Position numbers and translations under genes: made by a program. A DNA stretch of 53,571 bases, taken from NCBI GenBank assembly GCA_964582415.1, contig CAZOSF010000008.1:1-53571 (forward strand), given 5' to 3'. This document shows, piece after piece, positions 23,132 through 32,734 of this stretch (position 1 is the stretch's first letter; every line of letters starts with the position of its first letter). The notes beneath the pieces are model-generated. The model was not told where the DNA came from. It did no database searches and was given only the letters and a program-made list of their open reading frames with translations. This stretch comes from CAZOSF01 sp964582415 (GTDB lineage Bacteria; Bacteroidota; Bacteroidia; Flavobacteriales; Flavobacteriaceae).

Positions 23132-24993
23132 GGAAGCTGTTATTGCTATTGGTGGTCTTGGTAACCGGGGTCGTGTTTGCCTCAAGACTATTTTATCTAC
23201 AAATCTACGATACCTCCTACCGTGAATTATCCGAAAATAATGCGGTAAAGAAAGTGTATGACTACCCACAGCGCGGTTACATTTTTGATAGAAACGGGGA
23301 ACTTCTGGTTTCGAACCAACCCTCTTATGATGTTATGGTAATTCCAAAGGATGTCAAACCTTTGGACACCTTAGAATTCTGTTCTCTACTCAACCTTACC
23401 AAAGAAGATTTTGTAAAAATAATGCAAAAGGCACGGATCTATTCGCCCCGCCTTCCTTCGGTGGTTATACCGCAGCTGACCAAATCGGAATATGCAGCCC
23501 TCTCCGAGAAAATGTATAAGTACGAAGGTTTTTATATTCAGAAACGATCATTAAGAGACTATCAGGTAGACCATTCGGCAAATGTTCTGGGATATATTTC
23601 CGAAGTGAACGAACGCATCATCGAGCGAAACCCCTACTACCAAATGGGAGAACTTATTGGCATGGGAGGTGTGGAACGCCAGTATGAGGAAATATTACGG
23701 GGCACGAAAGGGGTAAAGTACATCCAAAAAGATCGATTCAACCGTGACATTGGGCCTTACAAGGAAGGGGTTTTCGATACCTTGCCCGTACGCGGCAATG
23801 ATATTATTCTAACCATCGATGCAAAACTTCAGGAATATGGAGAACAATTGATGGCGAACAAACGCGGAGGTATCGTTGCCCTCGAACCCAAAACTGGGGA
23901 AATCCTGGCTTTGGTGGCCGCACCCAATTACGACCCGGCTCTTTTGGTGGGAAGAGAACGTTCCAAGAATTTTACCAAACTCTATTACGACACCATTGCA
24001 AAACCCTTATTCGATAGGGTATTGCAAGGGGAATACCCTCCAGGCTCTCCTTTTAAAACGCTAACGGCCCTCATCGGTCTTCAAGAAGGCGTAATCGACC
24101 TCGATGAAAGGGTATCCTGTCATGGAGGATATAGTTACGGAAATAGAAAATTGGGATGCCATCATCACGCTAGTCCACTGGCAATGATTGGAGGAATTGC
24201 CAATAGTTGTAATGCGTATTTTGCAACGGTTTATAGAAGAACTATCGACAAATATCCAACGCCCCAGGAAGGAATCGATAAATGGAGGGAACATCTTTTG
24301 AGTTTTGGATTGGGAAATTATTTAGGCTATGATTTACCTGCAGGGAATAAAGGGCTTATTCCTGATTCGGAATATTATAACCGAGCCTACCAATATCCAA
24401 AATACAGGTGGTATTCACCCGCCACAATTTCTAATGCTATCGGACAGGGAGAGGTATTACTTACCCCAATGCAGATGGTAAATTTTACAGCTGCCATCGC
24501 TAACCGAGGTTATTTTTATACACCTCATGTAATCAAAGAAATCAAAGGAGAGGACACCATTCCTTCGAAATTTATCGAAAAGCACCTAACCACTATTGAA
24601 CCCAAGTATTTCGAACCTGTGGTGGAGGGTATGCATGATGTGTACAAGTATGGTACCGCCGCGCACATAGGGGTGCCAGGGATTGAAATTTGCGGGAAGA
24701 CTGGTACGGCGGAAAATTACATTCGTATCGATGGTAAACGAATGCAGCTTACCGACCACTCTGTATTCGTTGCTTTTGCTCCGATGGACGACCCAAAAAT
24801 TGCAATTGCGGTTTTTGTGGAAAATGGCTATTGGGGTTCCCGATGGGCCGGTAGAATTGCGGGCTTGATGATAGAAAAATACCTCCGCGGCGAAATTACC
24901 CGAAAGGACATGGAAAAATTTGTTTTGGAGGGTAGCTTAATGGATGAATACAATAAGCCGTATAGTGGAAAACCCTTTAGTATAAATCAGTAA
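23128..24993 (+). CDS. mrdA: penicillin-binding protein 2 (elongation transpeptidase)
   Basis: A class B PBP of 621 residues that cross-links peptidoglycan during side-wall growth, partner of RodA. N-terminal membrane anchor (about 3-20), the non-catalytic dimerisation domain opening with PQRGYIFDRNGELLVSN, then the transpeptidase. Catalytic motifs: SPFK (Ser307, in GEYPPGSPFK), SCN (360-362) and KTGT (524-527). The gene overlaps mreD by 4 bases and rodA starts 10 bases later. Length and motif spacing are normal, so it should be active and a target for mecillinam-type beta-lactams. Confidence 0.96.
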   Translation: MRKLLLLLVVLVTGVVFASRLFYLQIYDTSYRELSENNAVKKVYDYPQRGYIFDRNGELLVSNQPSYDVMVIPKDVKPLDTLEFCSLLNLTKEDFVKIMQKARIYSPRLPSVVIPQLTKSEYAALSEKMYKYEGFYIQKRSLRDYQVDHSANVLGYISEVNERIIERNPYYQMGELIGMGGVERQYEEILRGTKGVKYIQKDRFNRDIGPYKEGVFDTLPVRGNDIILTIDAKLQEYGEQLMANKRGGIVALEPKTGEILALVAAPNYDPALLVGRERSKNFTKLYYDTIAKPLFDRVLQGEYPPGSPFKTLTALIGLQEGVIDLDERVSCHGGYSYGNRKLGCHHHASPLAMIGGIANSCNAYFATVYRRTIDKYPTPQEGIDKWREHLLSFGLGNYLGYDLPAGNKGLIPDSEYYNRAYQYPKYRWYSPATISNAIGQGEVLLTPMQMVNFTAAIANRGYFYTPHVIKEIKGEDTIPSKFIEKHLTTIEPKYFEPVVEGMHDVYKYGTAAHIGVPGIEICGKTGTAENYIRIDGKRMQLTDHSVFVAFAPMDDPKIAIAVFVENGYWGSRWAGRIAGLMIEKYLRGEITRKDMEKFVLEGSLMDEYNKPYSGKPFSINQ

Positions 24994-25003
24994 CAAATCG
25001 TAA

Positions 25004-26257
25004 ATGAACCGAAGTCAAAAAATCGATTGGTGGATTATCATTTTCTATGTCCTACTGGTAGGGATGGGATGGATGAACATCTATTCTGCATCGGTGGGCG
25101 ATGGAAGTGGGGGCCTCTTTGATTTGACTCAGATGTACACAAAACAACTCGTTTGGATTGGCATGGGGTTCGTTCTCATTCTCTTTATCATGGCACTGGA
25201 CGTTAAATTCTATGAACGATTTTCCAGTGTGATTTACCTGATTTCCCTCTTATCATTGGCTGGGCTTTTCGTTCTTGGCAAAAATATCAATGGGGCCACC
25301 TCTTGGTATGCCTTGGGGAGTTTCACAATCCAGCCCAGTGAATTTGCAAAGGCGGCAACAGCACTAGCCTTAGGAAAATTTATTGGAGATATTCAAACGA
25401 ATATGAAGGATTTAAAAGATCAATTTAAATCCTTTATTATAATTTTTTTACCGGCTATTCTTATCGTTCCCCAACCTGACCCGGGAAGCGCTCTCGTTTA
25501 TGCCGCCTTTATCTTCCCGCTTTATAGGGAGGGACTGAATTATATTTTCGTCCTGCTTGGATTTTTATTGGCTGGAATATTTGTAGGCACACTCGCATTT
25601 GGAGTACCTTGGATGATCGGATTAATCGTTGGATTACCCTTGTTGTACGCCTTGTATCGCAAACGGAAAAAAGTTAAAATCAAGTGGAGATATTATGCCA
25701 TTGGGATGCTAATGGGAATTGGCGTGACGCTTTCCGTTAATTATGTCTTCAATAATATCTTCGAGCAACGTCACCGCGACCGATTTAATATCGTTTTAGG
25801 AAAAGAAGTAGACACCCAAGGTATTGGATATAATACGAATCAGAGTCAAATTGCTATCGGCAGTGGCGGTTGGACGGGTAAAGGTTGGCTTCAAGGAACT
25901 CAAACTAAGGGTGATTTTGTACCGGAACAACATACCGATTACATTTTTACCACTGTTGGGGAAGAATGGGGGTTCTTGGGATCGATGGTAGTCATTACTT
26001 TGTTCATACTTCTAATTGTCCGAATACTCATTCTATCCGAACGACAGAAAAGTACCTTTGGCAGAGTCTATGGGTACAGCGTCGCGTCTATACTTTTCCT
26101 GCATTTCTTTGTGAATATAGGAATGGTAACTGGGTTGCTCCCTACTATTGGAATTCCCCTACCCTTTTTTAGTTATGGAGGTTCCAGTCTTTGGGGCTTT
26201 ACCATCCTGCTCTTCATTTTTGTGAAGTTGGACGCCTCCAATTACATTCATGCCTAA
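25004..26257 (+). CDS. rodA: RodA, SEDS peptidoglycan glycosyltransferase
   Basis: A polytopic SEDS protein of 417 residues that polymerises lipid II together with PBP2. About ten transmembrane segments. Family motifs: NGATSWYALGSFTIQPSEFAK in pieces near 97-117, PQPDPGSALVY near 154-164 (with the conserved Asp), and the C-terminal LPFFSYGGSSLW. The cytoplasmic/periplasmic insertion around 215-250 with KRKKVKIKW is longer than in E. coli RodA. The last 4 bases overlap the stop of a convergent nuclease gene. Confidence 0.95.
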   Translation: MNRSQKIDWWIIIFYVLLVGMGWMNIYSASVGDGSGGLFDLTQMYTKQLVWIGMGFVLILFIMALDVKFYERFSSVIYLISLLSLAGLFVLGKNINGATSWYALGSFTIQPSEFAKAATALALGKFIGDIQTNMKDLKDQFKSFIIIFLPAILIVPQPDPGSALVYAAFIFPLYREGLNYIFVLLGFLLAGIFVGTLAFGVPWMIGLIVGLPLLYALYRKRKKVKIKWRYYAIGMLMGIGVTLSVNYVFNNIFEQRHRDRFNIVLGKEVDTQGIGYNTNQSQIAIGSGGWTGKGWLQGTQTKGDFVPEQHTDYIFTTVGEEWGFLGSMVVITLFILLIVRILILSERQKSTFGRVYGYSVASILFLHFFVNIGMVTGLLPTIGIPLPFFSYGGSSLWGFTILLFIFVKLDASNYIHA

Positions 26258-27063
26258 AACCAATTGGTAGTTCTAATTTTAGCTTCCAAATCATTTTCGA
26301 CACTTTCTGTCATATTCGGAAAAAAATCGATTTCAGTCAAGGACTCAATAGCATCAATGGAGGTAACATAATTTCGATAAGAATCCGACACTTCTTCATT
26401 AGGTATCATAAAAGCGATTGCCTCCCACCCTTTTTCGGAGTGATTCAAAATAATTTTATAAAAGGCGGTTGGTACACTCACTGCTTCCTCTCCAATTCGT
26501 ATTCCGCCTTCCGATAAAATACCTCCGGTTACCACAAATACTCCATCTTTCTTTTTTGCCCAACGTCGGACTTGCTTTTCCAAATCGTTCCATACCCCAC
26601 GATTGAATTCGTGGTTCATCGGACTGATGTTACTGGTTAAAAAGGTCTCTAAGTAGGCTTCATAAGAAAATCGTCTATCCCCTGCTGGACAAAGATGCCC
26701 ACGATCATAGCCGGAATTTTTATAATTTCTCCAATCGGCCGATCCAGTGGGAACCTCTCGGTCTTCCACAAAATAGGGCCTTTCAAAGTCATTATAAGAT
26801 AAATGTTCCTTTTTTAATTCATAGGCTACCCATTCGGACTGCTCGTGGGGCTCGCTATAAGAAAGGCTATAGTAGGCATGGTGAATAACAGAGTTAGTAG
26901 TAGATTTTGGAAAAAGATCTTCTCCAAATTCCTCTGAAGGTTCTCGATCCTTTGCTGTAATCTCTGGATATTCCTCTAATTCCTTATTGACATATTTCTC
27001 AATAAAATAGAGCGCTGAAATCACCAAAATGGATATTAAAATATACTTGTGGCGCTGGGACAT
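26254..27063 (-). CDS. membrane-anchored DNA/RNA non-specific endonuclease
   Basis: A 269-residue nuclease of the ββα-metal family (NUC_1 type). The catalytic DRGH motif is in SGYDRGHLCPAGDRR (His123), and the metal-binding asparagine region in NISPMNHEFNRGVWNDLE. A hydrophobic N-terminal segment (about 7-24: YILISILVISALYFI) would anchor it, with the enzyme facing the periplasm. It probably degrades external or periplasmic nucleic acid for nutrition. Convergent with rodA (4-base overlap); its ATG is directly after the OppC-like gene, suggesting co-transcription. Confidence 0.9.
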   Translation of the reverse strand: MSQRHKYILISILVISALYFIEKYVNKELEEYPEITAKDREPSEEFGEDLFPKSTTNSVIHHAYYSLSYSEPHEQSEWVAYELKKEHLSYNDFERPYFVEDREVPTGSADWRNYKNSGYDRGHLCPAGDRRFSYEAYLETFLTSNISPMNHEFNRGVWNDLEKQVRRWAKKKDGVFVVTGGILSEGGIRIGEEAVSVPTAFYKIILNHSEKGWEAIAFMIPNEEVSDSYRNYVTSIDAIESLTEIDFFPNMTESVENDLEAKIRTTNWF

Positions 27064-28170
27064 TTATTGATTTTTTACGTCCAATACATCCCGTAAAGCG
27101 TTACCAAGCAACATAAATGCAGTGACCAAACTCATGATGGCCAACCCAGGAATGATCGCCAAATAAGGCTTCCCAAGAATGATGTATGAATAATGATCCT
27201 TAATGATTCCACCCCAACTCGGCAGAGGGGGCTGTGCTCCAATTCCCAAAAAACTCAACCCGCTTTCAATCAAAATGGCACTGGCAAAGTTGGCTGCCGA
27301 AATGATAATGACAGGCGCCAAGCTATTCGGCAATATGTGTTGGGTAATAATTCGCCAATTCCCAAAGCCCAAGGCCTTTGCGGCAGTAACGTATTGTAAT
27401 TGACGTACCCCCATGACTTGGCCTCGTACTACGCGAGCTACCTCCACCCACATCGTAAGCCCTACTGCGATAAAAACCTGCCAGAACCCCTTTCCTAAGG
27501 CTAAGGTTATTGCAATGACCAAAAGCAAGGTTGGTATAGACCACGTAACATTAATCAACCACATGATTGCAGCATCTACCTTACCCCCATAGTAACCCGC
27601 AATTGCCCCAAGAGACACCCCGATGAGCAAGGATATAAAGACGGCTACAAACCCGATGGATAAGGATATTCGGATTCCAATTAACATTCTGCTCAATAAA
27701 TCTCGTCCATATTTGTCGGTTCCTAGGTAAAAGGTTCGTTTTTGGACATACTTATTGGCGATCGCTTCGGAAGTGCTTATGTTTGGAAATAGCTTCTTGG
27801 AATAAAATTTAGAGAGTCCGGGGGTACCATCGGGAGTATATTCCATAATTTCCATACCCTCCTCATTAAGGACATACCCCGAAATAGGTATTTCTGTATC
27901 GGCCGATTGCCGCCCCATAAAAAATACCTCAAAAGCGTTTTGTGAAGGAGATTCTGCAGGGATGGTTAGCATATCCACCTCAAAACCGGGTGATTTAGAG
28001 TGGATCGCCAAATGCATTTGATTGGCGTTTTTCGTATTGTCTGGGGCCAGTGCGTACGCAAAAACAGCAATCAAAAAACAAATGATGAGAAAGGATAAAC
28101 TAAAAACGCCCCAAAAGTTCCGTTTGAACTTTTGAAGCGTTTGCAGTTGTAAGGAGCTTTTAGCTGCCAT
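27064..28170 (-). CDS. OppC/DppC-type ABC transporter permease
   Basis: A 368-residue permease of the peptide/nickel importer class. One N-terminal helix (about 20-40), then a long extracytoplasmic insert (about 41-150) absent from E. coli OppC, then YLGTDKYGRDLLSRM and five helices. The EAA loop is VTAAKALGFGNWRIITQHILPN, read in two parts, which couples to an ATPase. No OppB, OppD/F or binding protein gene is adjacent, so it is an orphan here. It lies between prc and the nuclease gene, 2 bases after prc. Confidence 0.9.
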   Translation of the reverse strand: MAAKSSLQLQTLQKFKRNFWGVFSLSFLIICFLIAVFAYALAPDNTKNANQMHLAIHSKSPGFEVDMLTIPAESPSQNAFEVFFMGRQSADTEIPISGYVLNEEGMEIMEYTPDGTPGLSKFYSKKLFPNISTSEAIANKYVQKRTFYLGTDKYGRDLLSRMLIGIRISLSIGFVAVFISLLIGVSLGAIAGYYGGKVDAAIMWLINVTWSIPTLLLVIAITLALGKGFWQVFIAVGLTMWVEVARVVRGQVMGVRQLQYVTAAKALGFGNWRIITQHILPNSLAPVIIISAANFASAILIESGLSFLGIGAQPPLPSWGGIIKDHYSYIILGKPYLAIIPGLAIMSLVTAFMLLGNALRDVLDVKNQ

Positions 28171-28172
28171 TA

Positions 28173-30341
28173 TTAGTTTTTCAAATTCGCTACTTTACCA
28201 TTACGAATGTTATTCATTTTAAGGTCTTCCAAAACATTCACAGCTTCTTCTACATAAATATCACCCGCCAAGCTTTCATGCCATCTTTTACGCTTTTCAC
28301 GTAAAGTAGTGTCCTGTTTCATCAATGCCTTTTCGTTAGGTAAAGAATGATAACTCAATTTGTTATCATAATCTTTGATCGCTTCAAACTTTTTAGTCTC
28401 CTCCTTTCGTCGATCGATATCGGCCACATATTCATCGAAATTCAAGGTTACCTCCATTTCATCTCGACTTTTCTTGATCCATCGCGCATTTTCATCTATC
28501 AACTGAAGTTGGTTGCTTTTCGCCATGCGCTCTTTGCTTCTTTGAATGGTACCTTCATAGTCTATATAGCCATCCCATGGTTGATAGGCTGCAGGAGTGA
28601 TTTTATCATATGGCAAAGGATTGTCGTAATCACGTTCACCGATATCGATGTAACTGTAACGATCGGGCATGACCACATCGCTCTTGACCCCTTCCAATTG
28701 AGTGGAACCTCCATTGACACGATAAAATTTATCGGTTGTAATTTTAAGAGCTCCCATATCGCCAAGATCGTTGTTACGTACCCAACGATTGAGATCTACC
28801 ATATTCTGCACCGTTCCCTTTCCATACGACTGTTTACTTCCTAGAATAATAGCACGCTTGTAATCTTGCATGGCAGCAGCTAAAATTTCAGAGGCCGAAG
28901 CAGAAAGTTCATTGACGAGTATCACCAAAGGACCATCCCAAAGAATGGCGTCATCCTCATCGCTCAACACCTCCTTTTTCTTTCCACCGGAAGCCACCTG
29001 CACCACAGGGCCTTCTTTAATAAACAAGCCAGCGATATCCACCGCTGTACGCAACGATCCTCCTCCATTATCACGTAAGTCTAACACCAATCCGTCTACA
29101 CCTTCCTTCTTCAAATTTTCGATTTCCTTCTTTACATCGGTAGCTGCATTTCGCTCCCCATAATCTTTCATGTCGAAATAGAAGGCAGGAAGGTTTACCA
29201 ATCCATATTTTTTATCTTCCTTTTCGATCATGACCGACTTTGCATAGGTTTCCTCTAATTCAACCACGTCCCGAGTAATTACTTCTTCTTCAATGGTACC
29301 ATCCACTCGTTTTACGGTAAGGGTAACTTTGGTTCCTTTTGGTCCTTTGATAAGTTTTACGGCATCGTCTACCCGCATTCCAACAATACTTACGGCTTCA
29401 TCTTCATCCTCTTGTTTTACTTTCAGAATAGCATCTCCCACTTCCATATGTTCCCCTCTCCAAACAGGACCTCCGCTAATGACCTCAACAATAGTGATAT
29501 AGTCGTTTTTCTTCTGTAGCCGTGCTCCAATTCCTTCCAACTTCCCACTCATTCGAAGATCGAAACGATCCCTATCGGTGGGTGCAAAGTAATTGGTATG
29601 TGGATCAAATTGCTCTACAAGAGTATTTAAGAACACTGCGAAGTAATCTTCACGGGTTAAATCTTCGGTAAATTCATAATAATCATCCAAAGAGGTCTTC
29701 GATGTTTTTCGCGCTTTTGCCTCTAGTTCTTCCAATGAAAGTTTGGCATTGTCGCTTTCAATATACTCCTCTCCTTTCTCCAAGGCTTCCTTTTTCTTTT
29801 CCGGGGCGCTTTCCTTCTCTTCTACCAGATCATAATAATTGGCAATCGTAGAAAATTTCAACTGCTTTCTCCATCGTTCCTTCAATTCCGACTTGGAAGT
29901 AGCCCAAGGCAAGTTATCATAATCTACATTGATGGTTTCTTCTATGGTATAATCGAAAGGTTTATCAAGTATTTCGGAATAATAACCTTGCACCTCTTGA
30001 GAACGCTGCAGGAATCGCGTGTAAACGGCATCGAAAAAAGTAAGATCCTTCGCTTTTATCTGATCATCAATCTGGGTTTCATACACACTGAATTCATTCA
30101 AATCACTGGCCAAGAAATAGCGCTTCAATGGATCCAATCCATCAATGAATTTTATGTATACCTCAGACGAAAAGGTGTCATCCATTTCTTGTGGATTAAA
30201 ATGTCCCTTTTCGATGACATACGTAATTAAATCTAGCAGAAGTTTATCCTTTTCCGGATCGTCCGATCCTTTTGTTGTGAAGCTGCAAGAGGCGACTGCC
30301 ACAAAGACAGCCAGTAATAAAATTTTCAAGTTCTTTTTCAT
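28173..30341 (-). CDS. prc: tail-specific (carboxy-terminal processing) protease
   Basis: A periplasmic S41 serine protease of 722 residues that clips exported proteins from their C-terminus and in relatives trims peptidoglycan enzymes. A lipoprotein-like signal (VAVASC, Cys18) opens it. A helical N-terminal region (to about 230) is followed by a PDZ domain (about 235-325: GIGARLQKKNDYITIVEVI), then the protease core with DLRDNGGGS and the Ser of ELSASASEI (near 484) paired with the Lys in SYGKGTVQ. A C-terminal DUF3340-like region completes the E. coli Prc-like layout. Two further ATGs up to 15 bases upstream are possible; 30341 gives the cleanest signal. Confidence 0.92.
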   Translation of the reverse strand: MKKNLKILLLAVFVAVASCSFTTKGSDDPEKDKLLLDLITYVIEKGHFNPQEMDDTFSSEVYIKFIDGLDPLKRYFLASDLNEFSVYETQIDDQIKAKDLTFFDAVYTRFLQRSQEVQGYYSEILDKPFDYTIEETINVDYDNLPWATSKSELKERWRKQLKFSTIANYYDLVEEKESAPEKKKEALEKGEEYIESDNAKLSLEELEAKARKTSKTSLDDYYEFTEDLTREDYFAVFLNTLVEQFDPHTNYFAPTDRDRFDLRMSGKLEGIGARLQKKNDYITIVEVISGGPVWRGEHMEVGDAILKVKQEDEDEAVSIVGMRVDDAVKLIKGPKGTKVTLTVKRVDGTIEEEVITRDVVELEETYAKSVMIEKEDKKYGLVNLPAFYFDMKDYGERNAATDVKKEIENLKKEGVDGLVLDLRDNGGGSLRTAVDIAGLFIKEGPVVQVASGGKKKEVLSDEDDAILWDGPLVILVNELSASASEILAAAMQDYKRAIILGSKQSYGKGTVQNMVDLNRWVRNNDLGDMGALKITTDKFYRVNGGSTQLEGVKSDVVMPDRYSYIDIGERDYDNPLPYDKITPAAYQPWDGYIDYEGTIQRSKERMAKSNQLQLIDENARWIKKSRDEMEVTLNFDEYVADIDRRKEETKKFEAIKDYDNKLSYHSLPNEKALMKQDTTLREKRKRWHESLAGDIYVEEAVNVLEDLKMNNIRNGKVANLKN

Positions 30342-30490
30342 GAATCGCATAGCCACATTTTTTTAAGACTTCTAAAATAGACAAAAAACCGTGCCAAGCT
30401 TGGAATCCGTTACTAATTTTTTGTTAAACCAAAACCCATGGAAAATTCAATTTTGAAATTTAGGAATCCTAATTTATCGTTGTATTTTTA

Positions 30491-30511
30491 GGCAACCATA
30501 AAAACGTTGCC
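30491..30511. other. inverted repeat abutting the surE start codon
   Basis: GGCAAC-N9-GTTGCC, a perfect 6-bp inverted repeat whose last base touches the surE ATG. A TATTTTTA just before it (30483-30490) is one base from the -7 consensus, so the repeat could be an operator at the start of transcription or a hairpin in the short leader. Confidence 0.45.
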
Positions 30512-31288
30512 ATGCGTAAAGAAAAGCCGCTAATTCTTGTAACTAATGACGATGGTATCACAGCACCTGGAATCCGTAAATTGATCGAGGTGATGAATGA
30601 GCTAGGAGACGTTTGTGTGGTAGCACCAGATTCCCCTCAAAGTGGGATGGGACATGCCATTACCACCAATGAAACCCTGTTCTGTGATTTGGTGGTGGTA
30701 GATAAAGATGCCCCTCAAAAGGAATACAGCTGCAGTGGAACCCCTGCCGACTGTGTAAAACTCGCCGTCAATGAAATATTGAAACGAAAGCCAGACCTCT
30801 GTGTGAGCGGGATCAATCATGGAAGCAATTCGTCCATCAACGTTATTTATAGTGGAACGATGAGTGCTGCTGTGGAAGCGGGTACTATGGGAATTCCAGC
30901 CATCGGATTTTCACTATTGGATTATTCTTTGGAAGCCAATTTTGAACCCATCGAGGCACATGTACGAAATATAGCCCAGCAATGTTTGCAAAATGGTATG
31001 CCGAAAGGGGTGGTCTTGAACGTCAATTTTCCAAAACTTCCGAAGGAAGAGATCAAGGGAGTGAAAGTTTGTCGGCAAGCCAATGCACATTGGGTTGAAA
31101 ATTTCGATAAAAGGGTGAATCCACTAGGGCGGGAATACTATTGGTTAACCGGAGAGTTCATCAATGAAGACCGCGGGGAGGATACCGATGAATGGGCATT
31201 GAAAAACGGATATGTATCGGTGGTGCCTGTTCATTTTGACCTTACAGCGCATCACGCCATTCAAGAAATAAACAATTGGGATTTATAG
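30512..31288 (+). CDS. surE: SurE, 5'/3'-nucleotidase
   Basis: A cytoplasmic metal-dependent phosphatase of 258 residues that hydrolyses nucleoside 5'- and 3'-monophosphates and is linked to stress survival. Conserved features: ILVTNDDGITAPGI (metal-binding Asp-Asp near 11-12), VVAPDSPQSGMGHAIT, CSGTPADCVKL and SGINHGSN followed by YSGTMSAAVEA. Divergent from prc with 170 bases between starts. A small membrane-protein gene and lpxB follow at close spacing, a grouping I recall from other Flavobacteria. Confidence 0.97.
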   Translation: MRKEKPLILVTNDDGITAPGIRKLIEVMNELGDVCVVAPDSPQSGMGHAITTNETLFCDLVVVDKDAPQKEYSCSGTPADCVKLAVNEILKRKPDLCVSGINHGSNSSINVIYSGTMSAAVEAGTMGIPAIGFSLLDYSLEANFEPIEAHVRNIAQQCLQNGMPKGVVLNVNFPKLPKEEIKGVKVCRQANAHWVENFDKRVNPLGREYYWLTGEFINEDRGEDTDEWALKNGYVSVVPVHFDLTAHHAIQEINNWDL

Positions 31289-31289
31289 G

Positions 31290-31577
31290 ATGAAAAAGGA
31301 AATTGGTATTGGGTTTTTAGTGGGAATTATTTCCAATAGTTTGGGCTTTTTAGCCTGTCTTTGGATCATTTCCCAAATGAAAAATCTATCCTTGGAAAGT
31401 ACTTTTAACTTTTATTATCAATCTGAAAACCTGTGGATGTTATTGACTTTGGGGGCCTTACCTAACCTTGCGGTCTTTTTCGGATTTTTAAAAATAAATC
31501 GGGAATATCGGGCCAGAGGGGTTTTGTTGGCTACCTTTATGACGGCTATAGTTTCGTATTTGATCTATTTTCTATAA
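31290..31577 (+). CDS. small membrane protein between surE and lpxB
   Basis: A 95-residue protein with three hydrophobic segments (about 6-28, 48-66 and 77-95), short basic loops (KINREYRARG) and no recognised motif. It starts one base after the surE stop and its last base is the first base of the lpxB ATG, so it is firmly embedded in a surE-lpxB transcript. Function unknown; location suggests an envelope or lipid role, which is inference. Confidence 0.82.
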   Translation: MKKEIGIGFLVGIISNSLGFLACLWIISQMKNLSLESTFNFYYQSENLWMLLTLGALPNLAVFFGFLKINREYRARGVLLATFMTAIVSYLIYFL

Positions 31578-32692
31578 TGAAATATTACATCATAGCAGGA
31601 GAAGCTTCGGGCGACTTACATGGCTCGAACCTCATCAAGGCACTCCGCCATGAAGATCCCAATGCGGTGTTTCGAGCGTGGGGCGGTGATTTGATGGAGA
31701 ATGCGGGTGCAGCGTTGGTGAAGCATTATAGGGATTTGGCCTTTATGGGTTTTGTGGAAGTGTTGATGAATCTTAAAACCATCCTTCGCAATATCTCCTT
31801 TTGCAAAAAGGATATCGAAGCCTTTCAGCCCGACGCATTACTTCTAATAGACTATCCTGGATTCAATCTTCGCATTGCTTCTTGGGCTAAACGAGAGGGC
31901 ATTCCTGTTCATTATTATATTTCACCACAGATCTGGGCATGGAAGGAAGGTCGAATAAAAAACATCAAGAGGGATGTTGATGAAATGTATGTCATCCTTC
32001 CCTTTGAAGAGGACTTTTACGAGAAGAAACATGGTTTTCCCGTGCATTTTGTGGGGCACCCATTGATTGATGCTATCGCTGAAAGACCTTTGATTTCTCT
32101 GGATTCCTTTCGGGAAGAAAACGGTTTGGACGACCGTCCGATTATTGCTTTGTTGCCCGGAAGCAGGAAGCAGGAAATCTCAAAAATGCTGGAAGTCATG
32201 CTCACTGTCGTCGAAGATTTCCAAGAGTATCAATTCGTTATTGCGGGAGCTCCAAGTCAGGAAGAAAGCTTTTACAGAGCGTTTATTCGGAAGGAAAACG
32301 TGCATCTATTACTCAACAAAACCTATGATTTGTTGAGTGTTTCTTATGCCGCCTTGGTAACTTCCGGAACAGCAACTTTGGAGACGGCACTTTTTAAAGT
32401 TCCGCAAGTGGTCTGCTATAAAGGCAGTAGGATATCCTATGAAATTGCGAAAAGGGTTATTAAATTGGATTATATCTCTTTGGTAAATTTGATACTGGAC
32501 AAGCCTGCGGTAACAGAGCTAATACAAACCGAATTTAATACGACTCGAGTCAAACAAGAACTGAAACGGATACTAGACGAATATCATAGAGCCGTCCTAT
32601 TTTTGGATTATTACGACCTTGAAATGAAGTTGGGTGGTAAGGGTGCCAGTGCCAAAACAGCCAAATTGATTGTCGATTCCATGAGAAGTTAA
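31577..32692 (+). CDS. lpxB: LpxB, lipid-A-disaccharide synthase
   Basis: A GT19 glycosyltransferase that joins UDP-diacylglucosamine and lipid X to form the lipid A disaccharide, peripheral to the inner membrane. 371 residues. It opens with YIIAGEASGDLHG; further signatures are IDYPGFNLRIA, YYISPQIWAWKEGR, FVGHPLID, LLPGSRKQEI and TSGTATLETALFKVP. Together with lptE and lptC in the same window it supports an LPS-bearing outer membrane. Confidence 0.96.
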   Translation: MKYYIIAGEASGDLHGSNLIKALRHEDPNAVFRAWGGDLMENAGAALVKHYRDLAFMGFVEVLMNLKTILRNISFCKKDIEAFQPDALLLIDYPGFNLRIASWAKREGIPVHYYISPQIWAWKEGRIKNIKRDVDEMYVILPFEEDFYEKKHGFPVHFVGHPLIDAIAERPLISLDSFREENGLDDRPIIALLPGSRKQEISKMLEVMLTVVEDFQEYQFVIAGAPSQEESFYRAFIRKENVHLLLNKTYDLLSVSYAALVTSGTATLETALFKVPQVVCYKGSRISYEIAKRVIKLDYISLVNLILDKPAVTELIQTEFNTTRVKQELKRILDEYHRAVLFLDYYDLEMKLGGKGASAKTAKLIVDSMRS

Positions 32693-32710
32693 TTTTTTTT
32701 TGATAATTTT

Positions 32711-32727
32711 AACAGACCAAATCTGTT
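32711..32727. other. inverted repeat before the NlpC/P60 gene
   Basis: AACAGA-N5-TCTGTT, 7 bases ahead of the ATG at 32735. It is not followed by a T tract, so it is not an lpxB terminator in this direction; a leader hairpin or operator is possible. Confidence 0.35.
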
Positions 32728-32734
32728 GAACCTC

